Part shown: piece after piece, positions 17,364-26,270 of the stretch | Layout: each line of letters opens with the position of its first letter | How positions within the stretch are numbered: position 1 is the stretch's first letter | Notes under the pieces: generated by a model | The model's input: only the letters and a program-made list of their open reading frames with translations | Databases searched by the model: none | Told to the model about the DNA's origin: nothing | Source: Kitasatospora herbaricolor | Lineage (GTDB): Bacteria > Actinomycetota > Actinomycetes > Streptomycetales > Streptomycetaceae | Assembly: GCF_030813695.1 (NCBI RefSeq) | Contig: NZ_JAUSVA010000002.1 | Coordinates: 7,091,501-7,155,500, forward strand | Length of the DNA: 64,000 nucleotides | Direction of reading: 5' to 3' | Program-made: the position numbers and the translations under genes

Positions 17364-18347
17364 TCAGCCCGCGTCGGGCGAGGCCGTCCGGACGCCGAAG
17401 GCCCGCAGTGTGGCGGCCACCGCGTCGGCCGTGTCGCTCGGCTGCCAGTCCAGCTGGAGGCGAGCCCGGCGGGCGTCGGGGGTCAGCTCGGAGCCGAGGA
17501 AGTGCAACTCGCCGAAGGACAGCTGGGGCGGTCGGCCGGTGGCCTTGGAGGTCAGCTCGCCGACGGCGGCGAGGATCCAGGCGCTGGGGCTCGCCAGCGT
17601 GACCGGGACCCGGGCGCCCGGCACCGCCCGCCGCACCAGCCCGGCGATCTCGGGCAGCTCCAGAAAGCGGTCGGAGAACAGGTAGCGCGAGCCTACGGCG
17701 GCCCGCGCGGCCCTCAGTTGGCCTTCGGCGAGATCCTCGTTGAAGACCACGGCCATGCCGCCGGGCGGCAGTGCCGGCACCTTCCGCCGGGCCAGGTCGA
17801 CCAGCAGCCGGTTGAGCGCGGTGGGCCGGGCGGGCCCCGGGCCGAAGACCGCGGACGGGTGGACGAGTCTGGCCGGCAGCCCGCGTCCGATCGCCTCGAC
17901 GACCAGCCGGTCGGCCTGCTGCTTGGAGCGCTCGTAGGCTGTGCCCAGCGGCTTCTCCTCGAGCAGGGATTCGTCGAACGGCAGGTCGCGGGGGCGCTCG
18001 AAGACGTCCATGGTGCTGGTGTGCACGAAGCACTCGACCCGTTCCGCCAGCGCGGCCTCGACCAGCGAGCGGGTGCCGTCGACGTTGACCCGGTCGAAGA
18101 GCGAGCGGTCCAGGAGCCACTGCTCCGGCAGGCCGGCGGCGTGGAAGACGGTGTCGCACCCCTGGACGGCGGCGCGCAGCGAGCCGGGCTCGGCCAGGTC
18201 GCCGGGCCAGGCCTCGACACCGGGCGGGAGCCCGGCCCGGGCCGGGTCGCGGACCAGCGCCCGGACGCGCACGCCCCGCTCGGCCAGCAGCCTGGCCAGC
18301 GGGTGGCCGACCGTGCCGGTGGCTCCGGTGACGAGTGCCTGGCGCAT
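17364..18347 (-). CDS. NAD-dependent epimerase/dehydratase (extended SDR)
   Basis: 327-aa extended short-chain dehydrogenase/reductase. The NAD(P)-binding motif VTGATGTVG lies at residues 5-13, and the catalytic residues appear as TSTMDVF followed by YERSK (Tyr-x-x-x-Lys). The middle region (FNEDLAEGQLRAARA) resembles dihydroflavonol reductase and 3-beta-hydroxysteroid dehydrogenase-like SDRs. Substrate unknown. The start at 18347 was chosen where family similarity begins; the frame is open upstream to 18533 but that stretch is low-complexity. Confidence 0.88.
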   Translation of the reverse strand: MRQALVTGATGTVGHPLARLLAERGVRVRALVRDPARAGLPPGVEAWPGDLAEPGSLRAAVQGCDTVFHAAGLPEQWLLDRSLFDRVNVDGTRSLVEAALAERVECFVHTSTMDVFERPRDLPFDESLLEEKPLGTAYERSKQQADRLVVEAIGRGLPARLVHPSAVFGPGPARPTALNRLLVDLARRKVPALPPGGMAVVFNEDLAEGQLRAARAAVGSRYLFSDRFLELPEIAGLVRRAVPGARVPVTLASPSAWILAAVGELTSKATGRPPQLSFGELHFLGSELTPDARRARLQLDWQPSDTADAVAATLRAFGVRTASPDAG

Positions 18348-18866
18348 ACGGTCCTCCGGCGGTCCGGCGGTGGGCAGATGGCGGTCGGAAGGCGGTCGGA
18401 CACCCACCGGCCCCGGCCGGGACGCGGTCCCGGCGTCCTCCGGGGCCGGCCCGGTCACGCGGGCGGGGCCGAGCCACCGCCGTCGATCATGCCGCATCGG
18501 GCGGCCCGGGCCCTGACCGCGACGCACCGACACCCGGCCGGGCCCCGACCGCGACGCACCGACGGCCGCCCGGTCCCGATGGGATCGTCCCGTCCGGCAC
18601 TGCCAGGCTTCCGTACCGTTGCCGGGCGCGCCGCCCGCTCCTCGTCCCGGGAACGCCGCCGCCGGGCGCGGCGCGGGCGGGAAGCCTGCACCACGCCCGG
18701 CGGCGGGTTACCGGGTCGGGCGGTACCGGGTCGGGCGGTACCGGGCCCGGCCGTCCCGGAGCGGGTCCTGGTCGGGTCCGGAGCGGATGCCCGGGCCCGT
18801 GCCGGGCGGTGCCGGAACACGTCCGGCGGCCGCCCGGCACCACCGGGTCCCACCCGGCGGCGGCGG
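18348..18866. other. Intergenic region with short direct repeats, 519 bp
   Basis: No gene supported. It holds a 17-bp direct repeat GACCGCGACGCACCGAC (about 18515 and 18548) and a tandem repeat with unit TACCGGGTCGGGCGG (about 18710-18750). The promoter of the epimerase gene must lie in the left part. Confidence 0.5.
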
Positions 18867-20927
18867 TCAGGCGATGGAGAAGTCGTCGCCGAAGACGCTG
18901 CCCTGGCCGTACCAGCCGTGCAGGTAGACGGTGACGGTGCCCGAGGCGCCGGTGGTGAACGGCACGGTGAGCTTGGTCCAGCTGCTGGCGGCAGGCGTCC
19001 AGGTGCTGGCCGTCGCGCCGCCGCTCACGCCGATGTAGGCGTAGTTGCCCTGGACCCAACCGGACAGCGTGTAGCTGTGGTTGGGCAGCAGGGTGACGGT
19101 CTGCGCGCACTCGCCGGTCTGCCCGGCGGTCACGGCGGCCTGCAGGGCGCGGGTGCCGCTGTGGACCGGGGTGGCGACCACGGCGCCGCCGCTCTGGCAG
19201 GTCCACGGGGCGAGGCTGCCGGTCTCCAGACCGCCGTTGACCAGGCCGGTCGGGGTGGTGCCACCCGTCACGGTCAGGGTGTAGGTGGTGGTGTGGCTGC
19301 CGGAGGCGCCGGTGGCCTTGACGGTCAGCGGGTAGCTGCCGGCGGCGGTGGCGGCGGTGGTGCTGATGTTCAGGGTGGCGGCCGAACCGGCGTTCACCGT
19401 GCCGGGGTTGATGGTGGCGGTGACGCCGGCGGGGGCGCCGGTGACGGTCAGCGCCAGGCTCTGGGCGGAGCCGGAGGTGACGGCGGTGGCGATGTTCGCG
19501 GTGGTGGCGGAGCCGGCCGCTACCGTGCCGGCGGCCGGGGTGGTGCTCACCGAGAAGTCGTTGCCCGGCTGGGTGCTGGTGACCGTCAGGGTGTAGGTGG
19601 TGGTGTGGCTGCCGGAGGCGCCGGTGGCCTTGACGGTCAGCGGGTAGCTGCCGGCGGCGGTGGCGGCGGTGGTGCTGATGTTCAGGGTGGCGGCCGAACC
19701 GGCGTTCACCGTGCCGGGGTTGATGGTGGCGGTGACGCCGGCGGGGGCGCCGGTGACGGTCAGCGCCAGGCTCTGGGCGGAGCCGGAGGTGACGGCGGTG
19801 GCGATGTTCGCGGTGGTGGCGGAGCCGGCCGCTACCGTGCCGGCGGCCGGGGTGGTGCTCACCGAGAAGTCGTTCACCGGCGTGGTGGTACCGCTGGTGT
19901 ACGGCGCGAAGATGTGGGTGAAGTCCCAGGTGCCCTGGCTGATCCCGGAGCAGTTGTCGGCGCCGGCCGTGCCCACGCAACCGCCGTTGTCCCGCTGGAG
20001 GGCCCAGAAGGAGAGCGTGTTGACGCCCTTGGAGAGCGCCCAGTTGTACACGGTGGTGGCGTTGGCGACGGTGAAGGTCTCGGCCGGCCCGAAGTCGTCG
20101 ATGCCGAGCATCTCGATGATGCCGATCGAACCCCACAGCTGCGCCGAGGTCTTGTTCGGGTAGAGCTGCGCGAGCTGGTTGTACAGACCGGTGGTGGCGG
20201 TCTGGGTGTCGGTCGCCATGTTGTGCGAGGCGTTGTCGTAGTAGTCGAACGTCATCTGGTTGACGACGTCGATCCGCGCGTTGTTGGCGATCGCGTTCCG
20301 CAGGACGTTCAGCCCGTTGTCGGCAAGCCCGCTGGTGGTGGTCGGCAGGGTGTAGGAGAACTGGACGGAACGGCCGTTGGCGGCGGCCCAGTCCTGGACC
20401 AGCTTGATGGCCTTGTTGCGGCGGTCGATGCCGCCGCTGTTGGTCAGCGAGTTGTCCTCGATGTCGAGGTCGATCCGGCTGATGTCGTAGGTCGTGATGA
20501 CCTTCTCGAAGGCGGCCGCGATCTGGTTCACATCGGTGCAGCTGTCGGCGAGTTCGGTGCCGGTGTTGTCGGCCGTGTAGCCGCCGAAGGACGGGATGAC
20601 GTCGCCGCCGTTGGCGCGGATGGTGGCGATGTCGGCGCCGAAGGTGGACTGCGCCACCGGCATCGAGGTGTCGCCGTTCCACAGCGGCGTGCAGGAGCCC
20701 TTGGTGGCGGTCTGCAGGAAGGCCATGGTGAGGTTCTTGGCACCGGACTGGGCGGCCAGCGCGGCCGGGCTCTCACCGGTCCAGGCCTCGAAGTAGGGGG
20801 CGAAGATCCGGGTGGGCAGTGGGGTGGCGGCCTCGGCGGAGGCTGTCCCCACCGTGATCAGGCCGGCTGACGCGACCAGCGTGGCACAGGTGGCCACGAT
20901 GGCCTGGACGGTTCTGCGCAGGCGCAT
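18867..20927 (-). CDS. Modular secreted GH18 chitinase with duplicated beta-domain and C-terminal carbohydrate-binding module
   Basis: 686 aa. A Sec signal covers residues 1-34. The GH18 domain (about 37-345) has the intact catalytic motif DLDIED and SFGGY. Two sequence-identical about 98-residue beta-rich domains follow, each starting NDFSVSTTPAAGTVAAG and ending TTTYTLTVT. A C-terminal module of about 125 aa (GLVNGGLETGSLAPWTC to FGDDFSIA) resembles CBM16/CBM4_9 binding modules. The ATG at 20927 has GGAGAA upstream. The promoter carries a DasR-type operator, so GlcNAc/chitin induction is expected. Confidence 0.92.
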   Translation of the reverse strand: MRLRRTVQAIVATCATLVASAGLITVGTASAEAATPLPTRIFAPYFEAWTGESPAALAAQSGAKNLTMAFLQTATKGSCTPLWNGDTSMPVAQSTFGADIATIRANGGDVIPSFGGYTADNTGTELADSCTDVNQIAAAFEKVITTYDISRIDLDIEDNSLTNSGGIDRRNKAIKLVQDWAAANGRSVQFSYTLPTTTSGLADNGLNVLRNAIANNARIDVVNQMTFDYYDNASHNMATDTQTATTGLYNQLAQLYPNKTSAQLWGSIGIIEMLGIDDFGPAETFTVANATTVYNWALSKGVNTLSFWALQRDNGGCVGTAGADNCSGISQGTWDFTHIFAPYTSGTTTPVNDFSVSTTPAAGTVAAGSATTANIATAVTSGSAQSLALTVTGAPAGVTATINPGTVNAGSAATLNISTTAATAAGSYPLTVKATGASGSHTTTYTLTVTSTQPGNDFSVSTTPAAGTVAAGSATTANIATAVTSGSAQSLALTVTGAPAGVTATINPGTVNAGSAATLNISTTAATAAGSYPLTVKATGASGSHTTTYTLTVTGGTTPTGLVNGGLETGSLAPWTCQSGGAVVATPVHSGTRALQAAVTAGQTGECAQTVTLLPNHSYTLSGWVQGNYAYIGVSGGATASTWTPAASSWTKLTVPFTTGASGTVTVYLHGWYGQGSVFGDDFSIA
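19273..19562 (-). repeat. 290-bp perfect direct repeat, copy 1 (inside chitinase gene)
   Basis: By reading base by base, this stretch equals 19585-19874 without a mismatch (offset 312 bp). It encodes the C-terminal of the two identical beta-domains; only the linker between the copies differs. Confidence 0.93.
19585..19874 (-). repeat. 290-bp perfect direct repeat, copy 2 (inside chitinase gene)
   Basis: Second copy of the 290-bp repeat, encoding the beta-domain next to the GH18 domain. Absence even of synonymous differences points to recent duplication or ongoing gene conversion. Confidence 0.93.
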
Positions 20928-21149
20928 GTTTGTTCTCCAACAGACGTGTTGACGTTGACAGTTGGTGACAGTTGTCCGCCTCGGCCGAAGCCGTGGGCGG
21001 GCGCCCGGGTCATGGAGGCACCGGGGCGGACGGCGGTGCAGGGGCACGGTCGCCGTTGCGGGTCGGGGGTGGTCGGGAGATGGGCAGGGCAAGCCCCGCC
21101 GGCCGGTGGTCACACCCCCACAGTGCATCCCGGTCGGATGGACACCGCC

Positions 21150-21179
21150 TATAGTTGGACTAGACCACCTGTCTGTCAA
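21150..21179 (-). promoter_or_regulatory. Chitinase promoter with DasR-responsive element (dre)
   Basis: On the minus strand, TTGACA (21179-21174) and ACTATA (21155-21150) are spaced 18 nt. Between them lies GGTGGTCTAGTCCAAC (21169-21154), which matches the dre core TGGTCTAGACCA at 11 of 12 positions. This is the arrangement expected for a GlcNAc-responsive chitinase promoter repressed by DasR. Confidence 0.8.
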
Positions 21180-21627
21180 GAGTCCTAACAGTTCGTCATC
21201 GAAGCCATCGGGCGGCGGGCCGGGCGATATCGCTTGCGAGCCGGCCGCCGCAGCGGAGATGATCTCCCGTGAGTGACAACGGCAGAGAGGGCGCGCACCG
21301 CCCCGACGCATGAGCCCGAGGGTTCCGCCGATCCTGGCGGACGGCCCCGGCCACCGCCTGTCCGGCGTCTCCTCCCCGTCCCGCGCACCCCCGTACGCGC
21401 CCGCCCGCACCCGCGGGCCGATGGCGGTACCCGCACACACCCACGTCGCCGTCCTTCCGGGAGAAGTCAGGCGCAGCTCGTCCGCGCTCCGGGGGGACGC
21501 CGCCACCCGCCACCTCCCCGGGGGCGAGCCGGTCGAGGAGCCGGTCGACGCGCGTCCGGTCGATGAGCCGGCCGCCGACATCTGCGCGCCCGACCCCGGG
21601 CCGGACGCCGGCGTCACCCGGGCGGAA

Positions 21628-21671
21628 GGGCCCGCAGCCCCGACCGAGGGATCCGGCGGGGCTGCGGGCCC
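21628..21671 (-). terminator. Terminator of the lipoprotein gene
   Basis: Perfect 14-bp arms GGGCCCGCAGCCCC and complement with a 16-nt loop, 31 bp beyond the lipoprotein stop. Confidence 0.6.
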
Positions 21672-21702
21672 TCGGGCCGGAGACGTCCGGCCGGTGAGCG
21701 GG

Positions 21703-22254
21703 TCAGGACGGGGGGCAGACGGCGCCGCGGACGGCTTCGAGGATCTTCGCGGCCTGCTCGGGGCCCCAGCCCGAAGGGTGCTTCGCGGAGGTGAAGCGCT
21801 GGTTCGTCAGGTCGACCAGCTTGTCCCTGTCCTTGGGGTACCGGTAGATGTCCTGGCAGGTGTTCCGGGCCCGCTCGGCGGCCTTGTCGGGGTCGCCCGC
21901 GACGATGTCCCGGTCGATGGCGTCTAGTGCGCCGACGAGCTTGGCGACCAGGGCGCCGTCCGGCTTGGGCGGCAGGCCGGCGTCGGCCGGCGGCGAGGGC
22001 TTGGCGGTGGCCGGCGGCGCGGCCGGGTCGGCCGCGGTCGGGTCCGCGGGGGCCGTGGCGGAGGGCGGTGCCGAGGTGGCGCCCGGGGCGTCGGCGGCGG
22101 GGGAGGTGGCCGGCGCGGCGGAGCCCGAGGACGCGGGGGTGGTGGCGGTCGGGGGCGCCGGAGCGGCGGAGCCGCTGCCGCTGGAACATGCCGTCAGGGT
22201 GAGGGCGGCGGCCGCCGTGAGGGTGGCGGCGAGGAGGCGTGTGCGCATCGCCAT
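21703..22254 (-). CDS. Putative lipoprotein of unknown function
   Basis: 183 aa with a lipoprotein signal peptide ending in the lipobox LTAC (Cys at about residue 23). A long Ala/Pro/Ser/Thr-rich spacer (about 24-98) is followed by a small helical C-terminal domain (LVAKLVGALDAIDRDIVAG to AVRGAVC) with two Cys that may pair. Similar short C-terminal domains occur on Streptomyces cell-surface lipoproteins, but the function is unknown. A second start codon (MRTRLL) two residues in is possible. Confidence 0.8.
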   Translation of the reverse strand: MAMRTRLLAATLTAAAALTLTACSSGSGSAAPAPPTATTPASSGSAAPATSPAADAPGATSAPPSATAPADPTAADPAAPPATAKPSPPADAGLPPKPDGALVAKLVGALDAIDRDIVAGDPDKAAERARNTCQDIYRYPKDRDKLVDLTNQRFTSAKHPSGWGPEQAAKILEAVRGAVCPPS

Positions 22255-22333
22255 ACGGTGTCATGTTCGCGGCGGGACGTCGCCGGTCGTGACGATCTCG
22301 TAATGCCGGCGCCGGGCCGTCCCGGCCGGGGAC

Positions 22334-22366
22334 CTCGGCCCGCCGGGAGGAATCCGGCGGGCCGAG
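22334..22366 (-). terminator. Terminator of the osmoprotectant ABC operon
   Basis: Perfect 13-bp arms CTCGGCCCGCCGG and complement with a 7-nt loop, 8 bp after the stop of the substrate-binding protein gene. Confidence 0.7.
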
Positions 22367-22373
22367 CGGGGCG

Positions 22374-23324
22374 TCAGCCCAGGCCGTTGGACTTCAGCCA
22401 GTCCTTGGCGACCGCCGACGGGTCCTCCTTGTCGATCGCGACCCGCTTCATCAGCGCCGTCAGCCCGGCCGTGTCGAGCTTGGCCGAGACCGCGTTCAGC
22501 GCGGCCGTCGCGGTCGCGTCCACGCCCGCCTTGTTCACCAGCGGGGTCACGTTCTGCGCACCGAACACGTTCTTCGGGTCGGCCAGCGGGACGAGCTTCA
22601 GCTGGAGGATCTTCGGGTCGGTGGTGAACACGTTGCCGACCTGGATCGTGCCGTCCTTGATCGCGTTCGCGGTGGTCTCGCCGGTCGGCTTCCACTCCTT
22701 GAAGGTCAGCCCGTACACGTCCTTGAACTGCGCCTCGCGGCGGGACTTGAACTCCGGCGGGCCGCCGATCACGAAGTCGGCGGCCTGCGGGGCGAGGTCG
22801 CTGACGCTCTTCAGGCCGAACTTGTCGGCGGTCTCCTGGCTGACGGTCAGCGAGTCCTTGTCCTCGGCCGGCGAGGAGTCCAGGATCCCGAGCGAGGCCG
22901 GCAGCGCCTTGGCCAGCGCCGCGTTGACCTCCTCCTTGCTGGCCGCGGTGGACTTGGCGTCCAGGTAGCCGAGCAGCGCGCCGTTGTACTCCGGCAGCAC
23001 GGTCAGGCTGCCGTTCTGGACCTGCCCGTACAGCACCTCGCGGCTGCCGATGTTGAACTTCTCCTCGACCTTGACGCCCTTGGCCTTCAGCGCCTGCGAG
23101 TAGATCGAGCCGAGCAGCACGTTCTCGGGGAAGTTCGCCGAGCCGACCACCACGGTCGAGCCGGAACCGGAGCCGGAACCCGGCGCCGTCGCGCCGGCCG
23201 AGGACGGCGAGGCCAGCGGGTCGCCGCCGGAGGAGCCGCAGGCGGCCGCACCGAGCGCGAGGGAGGCGAGGGTGGCGGCCGTGAGGGCGCGGCGGACAGC
23301 TCCGGCGCGTGAGGAGTTCGACAT
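22374..23324 (-). CDS. Osmoprotectant/glycine-betaine ABC transporter substrate-binding lipoprotein (OpuCC/ProX-like)
   Basis: 316 aa. The lipobox GAAAC puts the lipidated Cys at residue 29, followed by a Gly/Ser linker. The mature domain begins VVVGSANFPENVLLGSIYSQAL, typical of the OpuAC/QAT quaternary-ammonium binding family, with YNGALLGY and TDPKILQLKLVPLADP further on. It should capture betaine, choline or a related compatible solute and deliver it to the two permeases encoded just upstream. Last gene of a four-gene operon. Confidence 0.92.
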   Translation of the reverse strand: MSNSSRAGAVRRALTAATLASLALGAAACGSSGGDPLASPSSAGATAPGSGSGSGSTVVVGSANFPENVLLGSIYSQALKAKGVKVEEKFNIGSREVLYGQVQNGSLTVLPEYNGALLGYLDAKSTAASKEEVNAALAKALPASLGILDSSPAEDKDSLTVSQETADKFGLKSVSDLAPQAADFVIGGPPEFKSRREAQFKDVYGLTFKEWKPTGETTANAIKDGTIQVGNVFTTDPKILQLKLVPLADPKNVFGAQNVTPLVNKAGVDATATAALNAVSAKLDTAGLTALMKRVAIDKEDPSAVAKDWLKSNGLG

Positions 23325-23378
23325 CGGGTGGAACCTTTCGGAAGGGGGAGAAGGGAGGCGTCGGAAGCCGGCGGACGG

Positions 23379-24056
23379 TCAGTCGGACCGGCGCTGCGCC
23401 CGGACACCGGGCGGCAGTGCGTAGCGCGCGAGCAGGGCGAAGAACAACTGGGCGGCGACCGCGAGCAGGACCACCAGCAGCGCGCCGCCGACGGTCACCG
23501 CGTAGTCGCGGGTGGCCAGCCCGTCGATGACGTACCGGCCGAGGCCGCCGAGGCCCACGTAGGCGGCCACGGTGGCGGTCGCGATCACCTGGACGGTGGC
23601 GGTGCGCAGCCCGGCGAGCAGGGCGGGCAGCGCGGACGGCAGACAGACCCCGAGCAGGACCTGCCGGTGCGTCATCCCCACCCCGCGCGCCGCGTCCCGG
23701 ACGTCCGGATCGGTGTCCCGGACGCCCTCGACGGCGGCCACCAGCAGCGGCGGCGCGGCCAGCGCGACCAGCGGCAGCAGGACGGCGGTGTCGCCGACCC
23801 CGGCGAGCAGGACGGCCAGCGTCACCAGCCCGAGGGTGGGCAGTGCGCGGGTGGCGCCGGCCATCGCGGTCACGACGGTGACGCCGCGTCCGGTGTAGCC
23901 GATCAGGAGGCCGAGCGGGATGGCCAGCAGCGAGGCGTAGAACAGGGCCTCGGCGGACAGCGCGAGGTGCTCGGCGATCCGGTTGAGGATCGAGTCGGGG
24001 CCGCTGCGGCGGTCCGGCGAGCCGAAGAAGTCGCTCAGCCAGGAGAGCCAGTTCAC
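23379..24056 (-). CDS. Osmoprotectant ABC transporter permease (OpuCD-like)
   Basis: 225-aa inner-membrane permease with about five or six transmembrane helices and the binding-protein-dependent permease loop (VRDAARGVGMTHRQVLLGVCLPSALPALLAGL). The GTG start at 24056 overlaps the TGA of the preceding permease as GTGA, implying translational coupling. The frame is open further upstream but that stretch lies inside the neighbour. Pairs with the next permease as the membrane channel of the transporter. Confidence 0.9.
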   Translation of the reverse strand: MNWLSWLSDFFGSPDRRSGPDSILNRIAEHLALSAEALFYASLLAIPLGLLIGYTGRGVTVVTAMAGATRALPTLGLVTLAVLLAGVGDTAVLLPLVALAAPPLLVAAVEGVRDTDPDVRDAARGVGMTHRQVLLGVCLPSALPALLAGLRTATVQVIATATVAAYVGLGGLGRYVIDGLATRDYAVTVGGALLVVLLAVAAQLFFALLARYALPPGVRAQRRSD

Positions 24057-24721
24057 CTGGTCACCGCCTTCTCGCGGACGGCCCAGGGGGCGAGCAGCCG
24101 GCGGGCCGTCACCAGGACCACGTCGGTGGCCAGGGCGAGGACGGCGATCAGCGCGATCCCGGCGACGATCGGGGTCGGGAAGGTCCGCTGGAACCCGTCG
24201 ATGAACAGGTAGCCGAGCCCGCCGCGGCCGACCAGGGCGCCGACGCTGGCCAGCGAGATGCTGGAGACCGCCGCCACCCGCAGTCCGGCGACCAGGTACG
24301 GCACGCTGGCGGGCAGTTCGACGGCGGCGAGCCGGTGCCACGGGCCGTAGCCCATGGCGGTGGCGGCCTGCCGGACGGGCTCCGGCACCGCGCGCAGGCC
24401 GTCGACGGTGGTCGGCAGCAGCACGGCGAGGGCGTAGAAGGTGAGCGGGACCATCACGGTGGCCCGGGTGGCCAGGCCGGTGTACGGGATCAGCACCACG
24501 AACACCGCGAGCGAGGGCAGCGCGTAGACGACGTTGAAGACCGCGGCGAGCGGCTGGTAGAGCCGCGGGAACCGTGCGCAGACCAGGCCGAGCGGCAGCG
24601 CGAGCAGCAGCCCGATCAGTACGGGGACCAGCGCGATCACGGCGTGGTCGGCCGTCAGGTCGCCCAGGTAGCCGAGATGGTCGCCGATCCAGTACCAGCG
24701 GACCAGGGGTTCATCGTCCAC
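24053..24721 (-). CDS. Osmoprotectant ABC transporter permease (OpuCB-like)
   Basis: 222-aa permease with about six transmembrane helices; the EAA-like coupling segment is VPEPVRQAATAMGYGPWHRLAAVELPASVPYLVAGL. Its start overlaps the ATPase gene by 11 bp and its stop overlaps the following permease by 4 bp, so the genes form one transcription and translation unit. Confidence 0.9.
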   Translation of the reverse strand: MDDEPLVRWYWIGDHLGYLGDLTADHAVIALVPVLIGLLLALPLGLVCARFPRLYQPLAAVFNVVYALPSLAVFVVLIPYTGLATRATVMVPLTFYALAVLLPTTVDGLRAVPEPVRQAATAMGYGPWHRLAAVELPASVPYLVAGLRVAAVSSISLASVGALVGRGGLGYLFIDGFQRTFPTPIVAGIALIAVLALATDVVLVTARRLLAPWAVREKAVTR

Positions 24722-25877
24722 CGGTGGCCCCGTCCGGGTCGCTGTCCGGCGCCGGGGTGTCCGCCACGGGGGCGTCCGTGGCCGGGGTGTCCGTCGTGGC
24801 GCCCTTCCCGGGGGTGCTGGGGCCGCCCGTCGCGGGGCCCGCCGGGAGGCCGGCCGAGAGGGCCGTCAGGACGGCCTCCCGGGTGGCGGTGCCGAGGGCG
24901 CGCCCCTCGGCGTCCAGTGCGACGGCGACGCCGACCGGGGAGAGCACGGCGGCGTCCAGCGCGGTGCGCAGGGTGTCGCTGGCAGGTCGGTAGCCGGCGG
25001 CGGGCAGCAGCGCGGCGTCCGCCGCGCGGTCGATCCAGCCGATCGGGCGCCCGGTGTCGTCGAGCGCCAACTCCCAGCTTCCGTGACGGAGTCCGTCGCC
25101 GACCGGGCGGACGCTGACGGTGGACGCCGGGCGCAGGCCGAGCCCCCGCAGGCCGCGGTCGCGGCCGAGGAAGGCGGCCACGCCGTCGTCCGCCGGGGCG
25201 GTCAGCAGGGTGTGCGGGTCGGCCAGTTGGGCGATCCGGCCCTGCTCGCGCAGCACCACGACCTGGTCGCCGAGCTTGACGGCCTCCTCGATGTCGTGCG
25301 TGACGAACAGCACGGTCTTGTTCAACTCGGACTGCAGGCGGAGCAGTTCGTCCTGGAGGCCGGCCCGGACCACCGGGTCGACGGCGCTGAACGGCTCGTC
25401 CATCAGCAGTACGGGCGGGTCGGCGGCCAAGGCCCGTGCCACGCCGACGCGTTGTTGCTGGCCGCCGGAGAGCTGGAAGGGGTACCGCCGGGCCGTCTCC
25501 GGCGCCAGGCCGACCAGTTCCAGGAGCTCGGCGGCCCGGGCGCGGGCCTTCTTGCGGTCCCGGCCCAGGAGGTAGGGGACGGTGGCGATGTTGTCGATCA
25601 CCCGGCGGTGCGGGAACAGCCCGGCCTGCTGGATGACGTAGCCGATGCCCCGGCGCAGCTTGGCCGCGTCCAGTTCGGCGACGTCCGTGCCGTCCAGCAG
25701 CACCCGCCCCGAGGTCGGCTCGACCATCCGGTTGACCATCCGCAGAAGGGTGGTCTTGCCGCAGCCGGAGGGTCCGACCAGCACGGTTATCCGCCCGGTC
25801 GGCACGTCGAGGTCAAGGCTCCCGACGGCGATGGTGCCGTCGGGGTGGCGCTTGCCTGCGCCGTCGAATCTGATCAC
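24711..25877 (-). CDS. Osmoprotectant ABC transporter ATP-binding protein (OpuCA-like)
   Basis: 388-aa ABC ATPase. Walker A GPSGCGKT lies at residues 35-42, then signature LSGGQQQRVGVARAL, Walker B VLLMDEPF and switch His in FVTHD. After about residue 250, CBS-like sequence (LALDDTGRPIGWIDRAAD) corresponds to the ionic-strength-sensing region of OpuCA/OpuAA proteins, followed by a disordered acidic/Pro tail. First gene of the operon, powering uptake of betaine-type solutes. Confidence 0.93.
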   Translation of the reverse strand: MIRFDGAGKRHPDGTIAVGSLDLDVPTGRITVLVGPSGCGKTTLLRMVNRMVEPTSGRVLLDGTDVAELDAAKLRRGIGYVIQQAGLFPHRRVIDNIATVPYLLGRDRKKARARAAELLELVGLAPETARRYPFQLSGGQQQRVGVARALAADPPVLLMDEPFSAVDPVVRAGLQDELLRLQSELNKTVLFVTHDIEEAVKLGDQVVVLREQGRIAQLADPHTLLTAPADDGVAAFLGRDRGLRGLGLRPASTVSVRPVGDGLRHGSWELALDDTGRPIGWIDRAADAALLPAAGYRPASDTLRTALDAAVLSPVGVAVALDAEGRALGTATREAVLTALSAGLPAGPATGGPSTPGKGATTDTPATDAPVADTPAPDSDPDGATGGR

Positions 25878-26270
25878 TGAGCTTCCTAGCTGTCGCGCCG
25901 CGGCGCTGGTCGTCTGAACTGATCGGGCACACGTTCGATCGTGCTCCGCCCGCGTGGTTGCCCAGGAGCGGACCGCCGGAAACCTTGATCAGGCTACGAT
26001 CCGGATCTTCCGGTGTCCTGGATTCGGCCCCGTTCGGCCGTCGGCCGCCCGGCGGCCCACCACCCCGTGCCCGGCCCCCGTACCCCGCCCGCGCCGGCGC
26101 CCTTCGTCTCCGCCCGTCCGCGCCCGCCCCCTTCGTCTCCGCCCGTCCCCACCCGTCCCTTCTGCCCTGCCGCCCGCGGGCACCCCGGCGTCCGCCCGGA
26201 TGCCGAGGCCCGGACGGACGCTCGACCCGGACGGGCGCCCAGGGCCTCGCGGCCCTGGTCCCGTCCTCGT
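25878..26270. other. Intergenic region with operon promoter and pyrimidine-rich repeats, 393 bp
   Basis: No gene supported. On the minus strand a candidate promoter for the ABC operon is AGGACA (26019-26014), 17 nt, TAGCCT (25996-25991), with the perfect 10-bp palindrome GATCCGGATC (25998-26007) between the two boxes. The right part is C/T-rich with a 19-bp direct repeat CCTTCGTCTCCGCCCGTCC at 26101 and 26130. Confidence 0.5.

Larger units (their letters stand above)
20928..21702. other. Intergenic region, 775 bp, with chitinase promoter and leader
   Basis: No gene supported. The part next to the chitinase gene is a leader of about 215 nt; the promoter and DasR site lie at 21150-21179. The distal part (21200-21600) shows no convincing coding frame. 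A terminator for the lipoprotein gene lies at 21628-21671. Confidence 0.55.

Noticed and set aside
18867..20927. Collapsed or duplicated assembly as the cause of the identical repeats
   Set aside because: The linkers on each side of the two copies differ and the frame is kept, so a real duplication is more likely, though long reads should confirm it.
21273..21927. Plus-strand frames across the region between chitinase and lipoprotein genes
   Set aside because: They overlap the lipoprotein gene in antisense and are Pro/Ala/Arg-rich without a start signal or family.
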